From Duganella sp. Root336D2 (GTDB lineage: Bacteria; Pseudomonadota; Gammaproteobacteria; Burkholderiales; Burkholderiaceae_D): DNA of 64,000 nt. The stretch covers positions 124,001 through 188,000 of the forward strand of contig NZ_LMDB01000012.1 in NCBI RefSeq assembly GCF_001425005.1, written 5' to 3'. Shown here in pieces: positions 54,797 to 64,000 of the stretch. The position numbers and the translations under genes were made by a program. The notes under the pieces are model-generated. The model made no database searches. It worked only from the letters and a program-made list of their open reading frames with translations, and was not told the DNA's origin. How positions within the stretch are numbered: position 1 is the stretch's first letter; every line of letters starts with the position of its first letter.

Positions 54797-55602
54797 GGTT
54801 TGAAGAATCGATTGGGGACAAAGCGCCCCATGCCATAGCGTTGGGCATGGAGCAGGGCCTGGTAAGTGTATTGTTCGGCGCGTTCCACCGCTTCCGGCAC
54901 GGCCAGGCCGTGCGCCAGCCAGGCGGCGATGGCAGCGGACAGGGTGCCGCCGGCGCCGACGAATGGGCCCGGCAGGTGCTGCCATTTGTCGTGGCGCAGC
55001 ACGCCTTCGGCGCTGTACAGGGTGTTGGCGCGCTGGCCGCTGCCGGCATTGGTGCCGGTCACCAGCACGTATTCGCAGCCGAGGTCGATCAGGTGCTCGG
55101 CGTCGTCGGCCATGGTTTCGCCGTTGCCCAGGTCGCGCCAGGTCTCGGCCATGCGCGCCAGTTCGACTTCGGACAGCATCAGCAGCGTGCCCTGCGGCAC
55201 CAGCAGCTGGCGCAGCACGGTCAGCAGTTCTTCGGGGTCGTCCTCGTCGCCCGGCGGCGGCAACTGGCTGCCGAAGGGGTCGAGCACCAGCGGCGCATCG
55301 GGATAGTCGGAGACGATTTCGGCCAGGGTGGAGACGTGTTCCAGGTGGTCCAGTGCGCCGACCTTGAAGGCTTGCACCGGCACGTCTTCCAGCACCATGC
55401 GGGCCTGGTCGGCCACCCAGTCGGGATCGACGTGCTGCTGGTCTTCGACGCGCGCGCTGTCACCGACCAGCAGGGCGGTGGTGGCGGACAGGCCGCGGCA
55501 TCCGAGGGCATGGAAAACAGCCAGGTCGGCATGTACGCCGACCGCTCCGACCGGATCGGCCACGCCAAATGTCAGGATCAAGGGAGATGTTTGGTTTTGC
55601 AC
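54793..55602 (-). CDS. thiD: ThiD-type hydroxymethylpyrimidine/phosphomethylpyrimidine kinase
   Basis: A 269-residue ribokinase-fold enzyme of thiamine synthesis. Motifs include [45 protein letters not shown] and the C-terminal [19 protein letters not shown], which replaces the usual GTGCTLSSA. This variation leaves some doubt whether it is a strict ThiD. It is coupled to hemL (ATGA), an arrangement typical of betaproteobacteria. Confidence 0.85.
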   Translation of the reverse strand: MQNQTSPLILTFGVADPVGAVGVHADLAVFHALGCRGLSATTALLVGDSARVEDQQHVDPDWVADQARMVLEDVPVQAFKVGALDHLEHVSTLAEIVSDYPDAPLVLDPFGSQLPPPGDEDDPEELLTVLRQLLVPQGTLLMLSEVELARMAETWRDLGNGETMADDAEHLIDLGCEYVLVTGTNAGSGQRANTLYSAEGVLRHDKWQHLPGPFVGAGGTLSAAIAAWLAHGLAVPEAVERAEQYTYQALLHAQRYGMGRFVPNRFFKP

Positions 55603-55659
55603 GGCGGGTAGATTAAGATACCTAATTCAGCATTTTACTTTATTAGAAGGTGACTCAAC

Positions 55660-55851
55660 GTGAGCAGCATTGATACAAGCCAGGAATTCCAGAGCTGGAT
55701 GTGCCTGATCTGTGGCTGGATTTATGACGAAGCCGCAGGCTTGCCGGAAGAAGGCATTGCGCCAGGCACCCGCTGGGCCGACGTGCCGATGAACTGGACT
55801 TGCCCGGAATGCGGCGCACGCAAGGACGATTTCGAAATGGTAGCGATCTAA
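55660..55851 (+). CDS. Rubredoxin
   Basis: A 63-residue one-iron electron carrier with two CxxC pairs (C15, C18, C48, C51) in MCLICGW and WTCPECG, plus the conserved Y-DE-AG-P-EG-I-PGT-W-D-P core. It probably passes electrons to a hydroxylase or detoxifying oxidase. The start is GTG 55660 with AGAAGGTGA about 10 bp upstream. Divergent from the ThiD-type gene with a 57-bp gap. Confidence 0.95.
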   Translation: MSSIDTSQEFQSWMCLICGWIYDEAAGLPEEGIAPGTRWADVPMNWTCPECGARKDDFEMVAI

Positions 55852-55945
55852 GTGTTATATTTTTGAAAACGAAGTTTCTTGACAATTAATGAATGTTTCC
55901 AAGTTTTCAAATAAATAAGTGTTTCTTTTCAGCAGCATGATCTGC

Positions 55946-55964
55946 CACAGGGCTTTGCCCTGTG
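55946..55964. promoter_or_regulatory. Perfect hairpin upstream of pilG
   Basis: An 8-bp stem (55946-55953 with 55957-55964) with a TTT loop stands 37 bp before pilG. Without a T-tract it is unlikely to be a terminator for rubredoxin; it may be a regulator site or leader structure. A TTGACA occurs at 55879-55884 without a good -10. Confidence 0.45.
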
Positions 55965-56000
55965 CTATCGTAGCGAGACTATTGAGCGAATACTTTAGAA

Positions 56001-56399
56001 ATGACGAATAAACCGCAAGGAACCGGACTGAAAATCATGGTGATCGACGATAGCAGCACCATTCGTCGGTCTGCTGAAATTTTCCTGACCCAGGCGGGAT
56101 ACCAGGTGATCCTGGCCGAAGATGGTTTCGACGCGCTGGCCAAGATCAATGACCAGCAGCCGGCGCTGATCTTCTGCGACATCCTGATGCCGCGGCTGGA
56201 TGGCTACCAAACCTGCGCCCTGATCAAAAAGAGCGCCAAGTTTCATTCCACTCCAGTGCTGATGCTCTCATCGAAGGATGGCCTGTTCGACCGCGCGCGC
56301 GGCGCCATGGTCGGTTCGGCAGCCTACCTGACCAAACCATTCACCAAAGACAGCCTGTTGGCTGCGGTGCGAGAGCACACCGCCGCTGCCAGTGCGTAA
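56001..56399 (+). CDS. pilG: Twitching motility response regulator PilG
   Basis: A 132-residue single-domain receiver with acidic pocket D16/D17, phospho-acceptor D60 in FCDILMPRLDG, and the conserved lysine in LTKPFTKD. PilG in the Chp system promotes pilus extension. It is the first of five genes in the order pilG-pilH-pilI-pilJ-pilL. Confidence 0.93.
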   Translation: MTNKPQGTGLKIMVIDDSSTIRRSAEIFLTQAGYQVILAEDGFDALAKINDQQPALIFCDILMPRLDGYQTCALIKKSAKFHSTPVLMLSSKDGLFDRARGAMVGSAAYLTKPFTKDSLLAAVREHTAAASA

Positions 56400-56423
56400 A
56401 AACCGTAATACAGAGAGTAAAGC

Positions 56424-56789
56424 ATGGCCATTCAACGAATCCTGATCGTAGACGACTCGCCTACCGAGCGTTATTACCTGACCGACATCCTGGTGCGCAG
56501 CGGTTTCACCGTTTCCACCGCTGAAAACGGCGAAGAAGCCATGGCAAAGATCAAGGCCGACAAGCCGCAACTGATCCTGATGGACGTGGTGATGCCTGGC
56601 CAGAACGGCTTCCAGGTCACGCGCGCCATCGCCAAGGATCCTGAGCTGCAGGACGTGCCGATCATCATCTGCTCGTCCAAGAACCAGGAAACCGACCGTA
56701 TCTGGGGCATCCGCCAGGGCGCCAAGGATTATCTGGTCAAACCGGTCGATGCAGCCGAGCTGCTGGCCAAGATTGCCGCACTCGGTTAA
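56424..56789 (+). CDS. pilH: Twitching motility response regulator PilH
   Basis: A 121-residue single-domain receiver with D10/D11, phospho-acceptor D54 in LMDVVMPGQNG and the lysine in LVKPVDAAE. PilH counters PilG, probably as phosphate sink or retraction signal. AGAGAG precedes the ATG, and pilI starts 3 bp after the stop. Confidence 0.94.
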   Translation: MAIQRILIVDDSPTERYYLTDILVRSGFTVSTAENGEEAMAKIKADKPQLILMDVVMPGQNGFQVTRAIAKDPELQDVPIIICSSKNQETDRIWGIRQGAKDYLVKPVDAAELLAKIAALG

Positions 56790-56792
56790 GCG

Positions 56793-57341
56793 ATGACGAC
56801 CGAACAGCAGGCGCCGACCGGCGCTGAACGCCGCAGCCGCCTGCGGCAGTACCAAGTGACGCTGCTGGAGCGCATGCAGGCCGCCAAGGCCGGCACGAGC
56901 AATGCCGGGCGCGAACTGGGCGTGCTGCTGGGCGGCCGCCGCTGCCTGCTGGACCTGACCCAGGTCGGCGAAATCGTGCCGTTCCAGGCCGTGACGGCGG
57001 TACCGCTGGCGCAGGACTGGTACCGCGGTCTGTCCAATATTCGCGGCAACCTGGTCGGTGTGGTCGACCTGGCGCGCTATATGGGCGAAGCGGGCACCCA
57101 GCCAGGTCCGGACAGCCGCCTGGTGACCTTGGCCACCCACCTCAGCTTCAATGTCGCAATCCTGGCCGGGCGCGTGCTTGGCTTGCGCAACCTGGACGAA
57201 ATGGTGCAGGAAGCACCGGCGGACAGCGGGCAAGCTGCCTGGGGTGGCCAGCAATTCAAAGACCGTGAAGGGCAACAGTGGACCAGGCTTGACCTGGGCC
57301 AACTGGTGCACGATGCGCGGTTCCTGCAAATCGGCCTGTAA
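56793..57341 (+). CDS. pilI: CheW-type adaptor PilI
   Basis: A 182-residue CheW-domain protein (about 45-180, with GLSNIRGNLVGVVDLARYMG as the characteristic motif). It links PilJ to PilL. The N-terminal 40 residues form a helix extension. It is close to pilH and 57 bp from pilJ. Confidence 0.92.
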   Translation: MTTEQQAPTGAERRSRLRQYQVTLLERMQAAKAGTSNAGRELGVLLGGRRCLLDLTQVGEIVPFQAVTAVPLAQDWYRGLSNIRGNLVGVVDLARYMGEAGTQPGPDSRLVTLATHLSFNVAILAGRVLGLRNLDEMVQEAPADSGQAAWGGQQFKDREGQQWTRLDLGQLVHDARFLQIGL

Positions 57342-57398
57342 TCGCGTGCTGCCATCGGGCAGGCGCAACATTATCGAAAGCTATCGGGGGACGTAGTA

Positions 57399-59726
57399 AT
57401 GGCATTTAAATTCTTGTCGCGCTCCGCGCCGGAGACCAGCGCCGAGCTGGGTTCCAATTCGGAGTTTGCCAGCTTTAACAATTCTCAGTACGAGGGCACG
57501 CCGCCGGAAGCGGCTGTTGCTACGGCTGAACAACCGGCAGCGACCGAAGGCGTCACCCCGGAAGCGGCGGAAGGTACGCGCGGCCTGCTGCAGCGCCTGC
57601 GTACCAGCTCGGTGGGCGAAGCGGCGGCCAACGTCAAGCTGCCGCTGATCGGCCACCTGCCAAGCGCACGCCAGTTGAGCCTGCTGTCCACCACGCTCGG
57701 TGTATCCCTGCTGCTGTCGGTGGTCTTCGTGGCATGGAACGCGTACAACAGCGGCGTGACGTCGACCCGTACCCAGATCGCTTCCGACGTGCTGATGCAC
57801 TCGCAGCGTATCGGTAAGGCGGCGCCGAACGCGATTAAAGGTAACCAGCAGGCGATCAAGCAGCTGGAAGACAGCCGCAGCGAACTGAATCGCGCTCTGC
57901 TGGCACTGGCCGAAGGCGGCCGCTATGCCGGCCACTCGATCCTGTCGGCGCCAGGCACGGTGCTGCCGACCCTGAACGACGCCCGCAAGAAGTGGACGGC
58001 GTCCGACAAGGCTGCCTCCACCATCGCCAAATACAAATGGGACTTGGCCGGTCTGGACGAGACCTTGCAAAAACTGAACGCCATGTCGCCTGACCTGCTG
58101 TCGCTGACCGAGGAAGTCTCGGCCGCGCGCCTGAAGCAGGGCGGCAACGCCAAGGAACTGGCGGCACTGGGCAAGCTGGGCATGCTGACCCAGCGCATGA
58201 GCCGCAGCGCGTCGGCCTTCCTGACCGAAGGCGGCATTTCTTCCTCCGAAACCGCCTTCCAGCTGGGCCGCGACGCCACCGTGTTCCGCCAGACCGTGGA
58301 CGGTTTCCTGGCCGGCAGCGACCAGCTTGGCCTGCCAGCGGTGAAGGATGGCGAGACCCGCGAAAACCTGCAAGCGCTGAAAAAAGGCTTCGAGGACTAC
58401 GACAAACTGGTCAAGTTCATCCTGGACCGTCTGGAAAAATTCTCCGCTGCGAAGAGCGCGGAACGACTGCTGTTCAACGAGAACGAAGACGTGCGTGCCA
58501 ACTTCGCCAACCTGCAGACCAAGCTGCGCGAGCAGCAGGACTCGCTGGGCATCTCGTTCTGGCTGATGGTGGTGGGCTTGCTGGTGACCCTGGTCTCCGC
58601 TGCCGCGATCGGCCGCGTGCTGCTGCTCGATTCCCAGAGCCGTGGCCGCGCTTCCGAGCGCCGCCGCCTGGAAGCGGAAGCGATGCGCCAGAAAGCGCAG
58701 CAGCAGGAAGAAGAAACCAAGGCCATTAACGAGCAGAACCAGGCCGCAATTTTGCGCCTGATGAACGAACTGCAGGAAGTGGCGGACGGTGACTTGACCG
58801 TGCAGGCAACCGTTTCCGAAGACATTACCGGCGCGATTGCCGACTCGGTCAACTACACCGTGGAAGAGCTGCGCGGCCTGGTGGGCCGTGTGACGATTAC
58901 CGCCGAACAGGTTACTTCCGCATCGAGCCACGCACAAGGCATTTCGAACGACCTGCTGGCAGCATCGGCAGCGCAGTCGAAAGAGATCCAGGAGGCATCC
59001 AACACCGTTGTGAAGATGGCCAACGAGATTACCGACGTGTCGCGTAGCGCGTCGGAATCGGCGGACGTTGCGCGCCAGTCGGTTGACGCGGCACGCCAGG
59101 GTGCGGACGCGGTGCAGAACGCGATCAAGGGTATGGACGAGATCCGCGAGCAGATCCAGGAAACCTCGAAGCGCATCAAGCGACTGGGTGAATCCTCGCA
59201 GGAGATTGGCGAGATTACCGAGCTGATTTCCGACATTACCGAACAGACCAACGTGCTGGCGCTGAACGCGGCGATCCAGGCGGCATCGGCAGGTGAAGCA
59301 GGCCGAGGCTTCTCGGTGGTTGCGGAAGAGGTGCAGCGACTGGCGGAACGTTCCGCCGAAGCGGCCAAGCAGATCGGTGCGCTGGTGAAGACCATTCAGA
59401 CCGACACCCACGACGCGGTAGCCGCTATGGAAAAATCCACGCAGGGTGTGGTTGAAGGTGCCAAGCTGTCCGACGCGGCAGGTACTGCACTGCAGGACAT
59501 CTCGCAGGTTTCGAACCGCCTGGCGGAACTGATTCAGGGTATTTCCTACGCGACCGGCATGCAGGCGACGTCGGCTAACGGCGTGGCGCACAATATGCAG
59601 CACATCCTGCAGGTAACGCAGCAAACCCAGGACGGTACCCAGCAAACCGCCAGTTCGGTTCGCAAGCTGACTGCGCTGGCGCAGGAGTTGAAGAACTCCG
59701 TGTCGCGATTCCGTGTTGGTGCCTGA
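57399..59726 (+). CDS. pilJ: Twitching motility chemoreceptor PilJ
   Basis: A 775-residue methyl-accepting protein. A cytoplasmic N-terminal segment of about 100 residues, richer in Glu/Ala than usual, precedes TM1 (about 101-120). A periplasmic PilJ-type sensory region is about 125-385, TM2 about 390-410, then HAMP and the signalling domain. The tip reads [20 protein letters not shown], the IQA variant typical of PilJ. It senses surface or pilus tension and drives PilL. Confidence 0.95.
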   Translation: MAFKFLSRSAPETSAELGSNSEFASFNNSQYEGTPPEAAVATAEQPAATEGVTPEAAEGTRGLLQRLRTSSVGEAAANVKLPLIGHLPSARQLSLLSTTLGVSLLLSVVFVAWNAYNSGVTSTRTQIASDVLMHSQRIGKAAPNAIKGNQQAIKQLEDSRSELNRALLALAEGGRYAGHSILSAPGTVLPTLNDARKKWTASDKAASTIAKYKWDLAGLDETLQKLNAMSPDLLSLTEEVSAARLKQGGNAKELAALGKLGMLTQRMSRSASAFLTEGGISSSETAFQLGRDATVFRQTVDGFLAGSDQLGLPAVKDGETRENLQALKKGFEDYDKLVKFILDRLEKFSAAKSAERLLFNENEDVRANFANLQTKLREQQDSLGISFWLMVVGLLVTLVSAAAIGRVLLLDSQSRGRASERRRLEAEAMRQKAQQQEEETKAINEQNQAAILRLMNELQEVADGDLTVQATVSEDITGAIADSVNYTVEELRGLVGRVTITAEQVTSASSHAQGISNDLLAASAAQSKEIQEASNTVVKMANEITDVSRSASESADVARQSVDAARQGADAVQNAIKGMDEIREQIQETSKRIKRLGESSQEIGEITELISDITEQTNVLALNAAIQAASAGEAGRGFSVVAEEVQRLAERSAEAAKQIGALVKTIQTDTHDAVAAMEKSTQGVVEGAKLSDAAGTALQDISQVSNRLAELIQGISYATGMQATSANGVAHNMQHILQVTQQTQDGTQQTASSVRKLTALAQELKNSVSRFRVGA

Positions 59727-59761
59727 TTAGTGCCCAAGTTGCCGCTTAATTTTTAGAATCT

Positions 59762-62700
59762 ATGAGCAAACCTGATCTTTCGTTCACCGCTTTGCCGCAA
59801 TACGACACCGGCCCGCTGTCCTGGGTCATGGGTGAAATCCGCGAAGCGCTGGCCCGTTCCCGCACGGCGCTGTTCGAAGCCGGCGGGCGTGATGCGGAAG
59901 ACCAGACCACGGCGCTGATGCACGCCAAGTCCCACCTGCACCAGGCGCACGGCGCCTTGCAGATGGTGGACGTGGACGGCGTGGCGCTGCTGACGCAATT
60001 GGCGGAAGTGGTGCTGGACCGCATGCGTGACGGCACGCTGAAATGCACTGCGGACCATGCCCAGCTGCTGGCCAATATGTACCAGGCACTGGTGGAATTC
60101 CTGGAGGAGCTGCTGTCCGGCGCCCCGTTCCAGCCGGTGCGTCTGTTCCCGTTCTTCCGCGATATCCAGGATTTGCTGGGCATCGACCGGGTCCACCCGG
60201 CCGACCTGTTCTTCCCTGACGTATCGTATGTGCCGGAACTGCCGGCAGCCTTGCCGTCGACCGGTGCGCCAACCGGCACGCCGGACTACAAGGCGCTGCG
60301 CCAGCGTTTTGAACGCGCGCTGCTGCCTTACCTGAAGGCGGCCGATGCCGGCACCCAGGCTATCCACGCCGCCGCGCTGCAGGCTGCCATCACCGATGTG
60401 GCGGACCAGCAGGGCGAGCACAAGGCGCGCGTATTCTGGCGCGCCATGCAAGCCTTCGCCGAGCTGGTGGTGAACGGCCAGCAGGAAAGCAACCGTTACG
60501 TCAAGCAGCTGTTCGGCCTGATCAACCTGCAACTGCGCCGCCTGTCGGCCGGTTCGCCTGAACTGCCGGACAACGTGCTGAAAGAGGCGCTGTTCTTTGT
60601 CGCCTCGGCCGATCCGGAACACCTGCCGCCGCTGGCTCGCCAGCTGCGCGCCGGTTATGCGCTGGATGGCATGGTGCCGCACGATTTCGAAACGCGCCGC
60701 TATGGCCGTATCGACGATGCATCGCTGGCTGCGGCGCGCGAGGGTATTGCCCACGCGCGTTCGGTGTGGCAGCGCATCGAGCAGAACGAAAACAGCGCGG
60801 AACTCGATAACGATTTCGGCCAGTCCCTGGCCAAGGTGGCCGTGGCCAGCGAAATGCTGGGCCTGGGCGCGCTGGCGGCGCTGCTGCGCCAGCTGGCTGA
60901 ATCCGCCCGCAATACCCTGGGCACCCGCCGCAGCGAGGCGCTGGGACTGGAAATGGCGACGGCGCTGCTGTTCGCCGAACATGGCATTGCCCAGATCCGC
61001 CACCTGCCGGACGATTTCAACGCCCACGCCGACACCATCGCGGCGCGCCTGCAAGCGCTGGCGGCCGGTGGCACCGCGCCGGAACCGGCGCAATGGCAGG
61101 GCGGCCTGGCCCGCCAGCTGCACGAAGAGGACACCGTTGTCGCCCTCGCGCTGGAAATGAAGACCGGCTTGCGCCAGGTCGAAAAGATGCTGGACGAGTA
61201 TTACACCGATCCGGCGCGCCGCGGCGAACTGTCGGACCTGGACAAGGTGCTGCACCAGCTGCACGGCGCCTGCGCCATCCTGGACCAGGATGATGCGATG
61301 AACGCCGCTGCGCACGTGCGCATCGAAATCGGCCGCCTGGCATCGGGCCAGTTCGACCAGGCGCATGAAGCCAAGGCGCTGGACGATATCGCCCAGAACG
61401 TGGGTGCCCTGGGCTTCTTCGTCGACATGCTGGCGCAGAATCCTTCCGGCGCTCGCGAGCGCTTTGCGTTCGACCCGGAACATGGCACTTTCCGCGCCGT
61501 GCCGTTCAAGAAAATTTCCGGCCCGGAGTCGATCCCGGTGCTGGAAGAAGCACTGCCGGAGCCGGAAGCGGCTCCTGAACCGGTGCTGACGGCGCCTGTC
61601 CCTGAAGCCGGCGCTGCCGGCGACGAGGCAGTCGAAGCGGAACTGCTGGAAATCTTCATTGGCGAAGCACAGGAAGTGCTGGCCTTCGTACGCGAGACGC
61701 TGGCGCGTCCGCACAGCGAGATCTCCAACCTCGACACCATGACCATGCTGCGCCGCTCCTTCCACACGCTGAAGGGCAGCAGCCGCATGGTGGGCCTGAA
61801 CCGCTTCGGCGACGGCGGGCATGCGATCGAAAAAGTCATGAACCTGTGGCTGGCGGAAGAGCGCCGCCCCTCGGAAGACCTGTTCGCGCTGCTCAATTAT
61901 GCGAGCGAAGAAATGTCGGCCTGGGTGGAAGAACTGGCCACCACCGGCAACTCGGCCCGCCAGGAAAAACCGATCGTCGACGCCGCCACGCGCCTGCAGG
62001 ACACCGGCGTGTTCGAGCGTCCGGCCGCCGGCACCGAGGCTGTCGCTGCGCCTGAAGCAGACGCAGGAGCTGCTATCGAAGCGATCGAGGTGGCCGAGGA
62101 AGCCGCTGCGCCGCTTGAAGCCGAGGCCGCGCCTGCCGAGCCGGTCGAAGCGCTGTCCGCCGACCCGGTCTTCGACCTGGAAGCGATCGAAGTGTCGCAA
62201 CCAGAGGCCGAACTGACCCTCGAAGAGCCGCTCGTATTCGAGGCGCAAGAAGAGGCTGCCCCGGCCCGCTCGACCAACGTCATCGAGTTCCCGACTGCTA
62301 CCGCGCCTACGCCGCCAGAGCCGCCGGCGGAAGATAATATGAAGTTCGTGGGACGCCTGGCGATCCCGCTGCCGCTGTACAACATCTACATGGCGGAGAC
62401 CGACGAACTGGTACGCCTGCTGTCGCAGGATTTCGGCGAGTGGCGCCACGAGCAGCGTGCGGTCAACCCGGAAGCGCTGCATGCCGTGCATACCCTGACC
62501 GGCACTTCCGGCACCGTAGGCTTCAAGCCTTTGCGCGAATTGTCCTATGCACTGGAAATCACGCTGCAGGAGCTGCAGCCGCCGGCACCGCACCTGGACG
62601 ATGCGCAGCACGACCTGTTCGACTTCACCATCGAACGCGTGCGCCAGATGCTGCAAAGCTTCGCCACCGGCGAACTGCCGCCAGAACAACCGGAATTGAT

Positions 62701-64000
62701 CGAGGCGCTGCATAAGCTGCGCGAGCATCTGGCGCATCCGCCGGAAGTTGACAAGGAGCTCGACGAGCAACTGGACAGCATCGTGGGCGAGCCTGAGGGC
62801 GTGCAGCTGGAACAGCGCCTGGACAACCTGTTCAGCGATACCTACCACAGCCTGGTTACCGAAGCGCCGGCAGCGGCCGAAAGCGTCGAGCAGCCGGCAC
62901 CTGAAGTGCTCGCGCAAGGCGGCAACATCGACAACCTGTTCGATTCCGCATTTGATGACGCGTTCGACGCGCCGGAGCTGAAGCAGGCCGCGCCGGTGGT
63001 CGAGGAGATCACGGCACCGGTGGTCGAGGAAATCGCTGAGCCGGTCGTCGAGGAAATTACGGCACCGATCGTCGAAGAAATCGCTGAGCCGGTGGTCGAG
63101 GAAATCACGGCACCGGTGGTCGAGGAAATCGCTGAGCCGGTGGTCGAAGAAAGCACGGCACCAATCGTCGAGGAAATCGCCGCGCCGGTCGTCGAGGAAA
63201 TCATTGAGCCCGTCGCCGAAGAAATCGTTGCTCCGGTCGCCGAGGAAATCGCCGCACCTGCAATCGAGGAAGCCGCGCCGGCGATCGAAGAAATTGACGA
63301 AGCAGCGCTGCTGGCCGAAGCCGATGCCGCGGTGGCCGAAGCTGCAATCGAAGTCGACGCCATCGACGCCACCGCACTGGCCGCGGGCGAAGCCATCGAA
63401 GAAGATGCGGTCGACCTCGACCACGCTGCGCCAAGCGAAGTGCAGGTCGTCGAACTGCCGGAAACCCCGCACCTGCTGGGCGCCAGCCCGTCCGACATCC
63501 ACGACGAACTGGACCCGGACCTGCTGCCAGTGTTCCTGGAAGAAGGCACCGACCTGCTGCCGCAGATCGGCGAGTCGCTGCGCGCCTGGCACGCCAAGCC
63601 GACCGATTTCAGTCACGCCCACAGCCTGCAGCGCGTGCTGCACACCGTGAAGGGCAGCGCCCGCATGGCAGGTGCAATGCGCCTTGGCCAGCACGCGCAC
63701 GAAATCGAAACGCACATTGAAAATATGGTGCACGCAGGCAGTGCGTCGCAGCACTCGTTCGACGAGCTGATGGCGCACTATGACCACGCGCTGCTGCTGT
63801 TCGAACAACTGCAAAATCCGGAAGCCTACGCCGCCGCCATGGCTGCCGCGCAAGCCGCCGCTGCAGCACCTGCCGGTGAAGCAGGCGCACCTGCATCCCA
63901 GGGTGCGGCACAGCCTTCGCTCAGCGCACTTGCCGCACGCCTGGCCGCAGCGCCTGCAACGGCACGCGCTGGCGACGAGGCGGAAGGCGGCGCCAAGGCC
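59762..64000 (+). CDS. pilL: PilL/ChpA hybrid histidine kinase, 5' part (3' end outside window)
   Basis: An open frame of 1413 codons running off the window. Several phosphotransfer (Hpt) domains are recognisable: around residues 650-690 (RSFHTLKGSSRMVGLNRFG), 895-930 (HTLTGTSGTVGFKPL) and 1285-1325 (LHTVKGSARMAGAMRLGQHAHEIE). Long acidic linkers separate them; the one at 62996-63307 is an 8-residue tandem repeat (VVEEITAP/VVEEIAEP). The kinase, CheW-like and receiver domains expected of PilL lie beyond position 64000. It is the kinase for PilG/PilH. ATG 59762 is 35 bp after the pilJ stop. The antisense frame across it is a shadow. Confidence 0.93.
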   Translation, partial: MSKPDLSFTALPQYDTGPLSWVMGEIREALARSRTALFEAGGRDAEDQTTALMHAKSHLHQAHGALQMVDVDGVALLTQLAEVVLDRMRDGTLKCTADHAQLLANMYQALVEFLEELLSGAPFQPVRLFPFFRDIQDLLGIDRVHPADLFFPDVSYVPELPAALPSTGAPTGTPDYKALRQRFERALLPYLKAADAGTQAIHAAALQAAITDVADQQGEHKARVFWRAMQAFAELVVNGQQESNRYVKQLFGLINLQLRRLSAGSPELPDNVLKEALFFVASADPEHLPPLARQLRAGYALDGMVPHDFETRRYGRIDDASLAAAREGIAHARSVWQRIEQNENSAELDNDFGQSLAKVAVASEMLGLGALAALLRQLAESARNTLGTRRSEALGLEMATALLFAEHGIAQIRHLPDDFNAHADTIAARLQALAAGGTAPEPAQWQGGLARQLHEEDTVVALALEMKTGLRQVEKMLDEYYTDPARRGELSDLDKVLHQLHGACAILDQDDAMNAAAHVRIEIGRLASGQFDQAHEAKALDDIAQNVGALGFFVDMLAQNPSGARERFAFDPEHGTFRAVPFKKISGPESIPVLEEALPEPEAAPEPVLTAPVPEAGAAGDEAVEAELLEIFIGEAQEVLAFVRETLARPHSEISNLDTMTMLRRSFHTLKGSSRMVGLNRFGDGGHAIEKVMNLWLAEERRPSEDLFALLNYASEEMSAWVEELATTGNSARQEKPIVDAATRLQDTGVFERPAAGTEAVAAPEADAGAAIEAIEVAEEAAAPLEAEAAPAEPVEALSADPVFDLEAIEVSQPEAELTLEEPLVFEAQEEAAPARSTNVIEFPTATAPTPPEPPAEDNMKFVGRLAIPLPLYNIYMAETDELVRLLSQDFGEWRHEQRAVNPEALHAVHTLTGTSGTVGFKPLRELSYALEITLQELQPPAPHLDDAQHDLFDFTIERVRQMLQSFATGELPPEQPELIEALHKLREHLAHPPEVDKELDEQLDSIVGEPEGVQLEQRLDNLFSDTYHSLVTEAPAAAESVEQPAPEVLAQGGNIDNLFDSAFDDAFDAPELKQAAPVVEEITAPVVEEIAEPVVEEITAPIVEEIAEPVVEEITAPVVEEIAEPVVEESTAPIVEEIAAPVVEEIIEPVAEEIVAPVAEEIAAPAIEEAAPAIEEIDEAALLAEADAAVAEAAIEVDAIDATALAAGEAIEEDAVDLDHAAPSEVQVVELPETPHLLGASPSDIHDELDPDLLPVFLEEGTDLLPQIGESLRAWHAKPTDFSHAHSLQRVLHTVKGSARMAGAMRLGQHAHEIETHIENMVHAGSASQHSFDELMAHYDHALLLFEQLQNPEAYAAAMAAAQAAAAAPAGEAGAPASQGAAQPSLSALAARLAAAPATARAGDEAEGGAKA
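62996..63307 (+). repeat. Coding 24-bp tandem repeat within pilL
   Basis: About 13 consecutive octapeptide units, the first ones alternating VVEEITAP and VVEEIAEP, later ones more diverged (VVEESTAP, IVEEIAAP, VAEEIVAP). The DNA units are similar enough to recombine, and the reading frame is preserved through any whole-unit change. Confidence 0.9.

Noticed and set aside
54797-54985. N-terminal extension of hemL
   Set aside because: These codons overlap the 3' part of the ThiD-type gene in another frame and encode an Arg/Pro-rich stretch.
57381-59645. 754-codon open frame opposite pilJ
   Set aside because: It is an antisense shadow of a conserved chemoreceptor gene.
62996-63307. Possible CRISPR-like repeat
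   Set aside because: The units are contiguous, in frame and coding, without spacers; this is a protein repeat.
59753-63853. 1366-codon open frame on the minus strand opposite pilL
   Set aside because: The plus strand carries a clear PilL with Hpt motifs. The minus-strand translation is rich in His/Arg/Gln/Phe, as expected for the complement of high-GC coding DNA.

Overview
The window is about 64 kb of high-GC chromosomal DNA from a betaproteobacterium, most likely Oxalobacteraceae (the Massilia/Duganella/Janthinobacterium group). This rests on the combination of the aroQ-accB-accC-prmA order, Mpl, a PilSR/PilGHIJL type IV pilus control system, a lysine/alanine/proline-rich H1-like protein and many unpartnered periplasmic binding proteins. 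The genus call is inference. No tRNA, rRNA or CRISPR array was found.

Layout. (1) 1-7.2 kb: the 3' part of pilS, then pilR, then the class Ia ribonucleotide reductase genes nrdA and nrdB. A promoter with two NrdR boxes about three helical turns apart precedes nrdA. (2) 7.2-14.3 kb, accessory: a complete ISL3-type insertion sequence placed exactly in the T-tract of the nrdB terminator, a small RAMA-like gene, a symmetric ~10-bp-phased repeat array, a beta-propeller protein, a membrane-anchored protein, and an MscS-type channel between two substrate-binding-like proteins. (3) 14.4-16.5 kb: MarR regulator plus ClC channel. (4) 16.6-23.5 kb: an orphan type VI secretion island, with VgrG, a two-domain peptidoglycan-hydrolase effector, a lipoprotein immunity candidate, a displaced effector C-terminus and two decayed immunity copies; base composition is clearly lower in GC here. 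(5) 23.5-27.4 kb: a binding protein and the tctCBA carboxylate transporter. (6) 27.5-30.8 kb: a soluble double-PAS chemoreceptor and a triple-CheW protein. (7) 30.8-33.4 kb: an intergenic stretch with an orphan terminator, the H1-like gene, YggT and DUF167 genes.

(8) 33.4-41.9 kb, minus strand, a housekeeping block read right to left: nucleotidyltransferase-like protein, TlpA thioredoxin, AroQ, AccB, AccC, PrmA, a very long zinc-ribbon/DUF3426 protein, and a PfkB sugar/nucleoside kinase. (9) 42.1-50.5 kb, plus strand, closely packed genes with ATGA/TAATG overlaps: mpl, YqiA-like esterase, ubiC, an RNB ribonuclease, a TonB-like protein, aroE, mtgA, a small membrane protein, corA. (10) 50.6-55.9 kb: two exported proteins of unknown function, a histidine kinase, hemL and a ThiD-type kinase convergent to it, and rubredoxin. 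(11) 56.0-64.0 kb: pilG-pilH-pilI-pilJ-pilL, the chemosensory system for twitching motility; pilL runs off the window.

A dispersed palindromic repeat with a GTGTCTGACCC-type core and an AAACCGGTAAACC flank occurs at three intergenic sites (nrdA/nrdB, DUF167/pfkB, mpl upstream). The two ends of the window are functionally linked: PilSR controls pilin transcription and PilGHIJL controls pilus dynamics. The most unusual items are the symmetric phased array at 8989-9254 and the effector/immunity debris at 22.4-23.5 kb.
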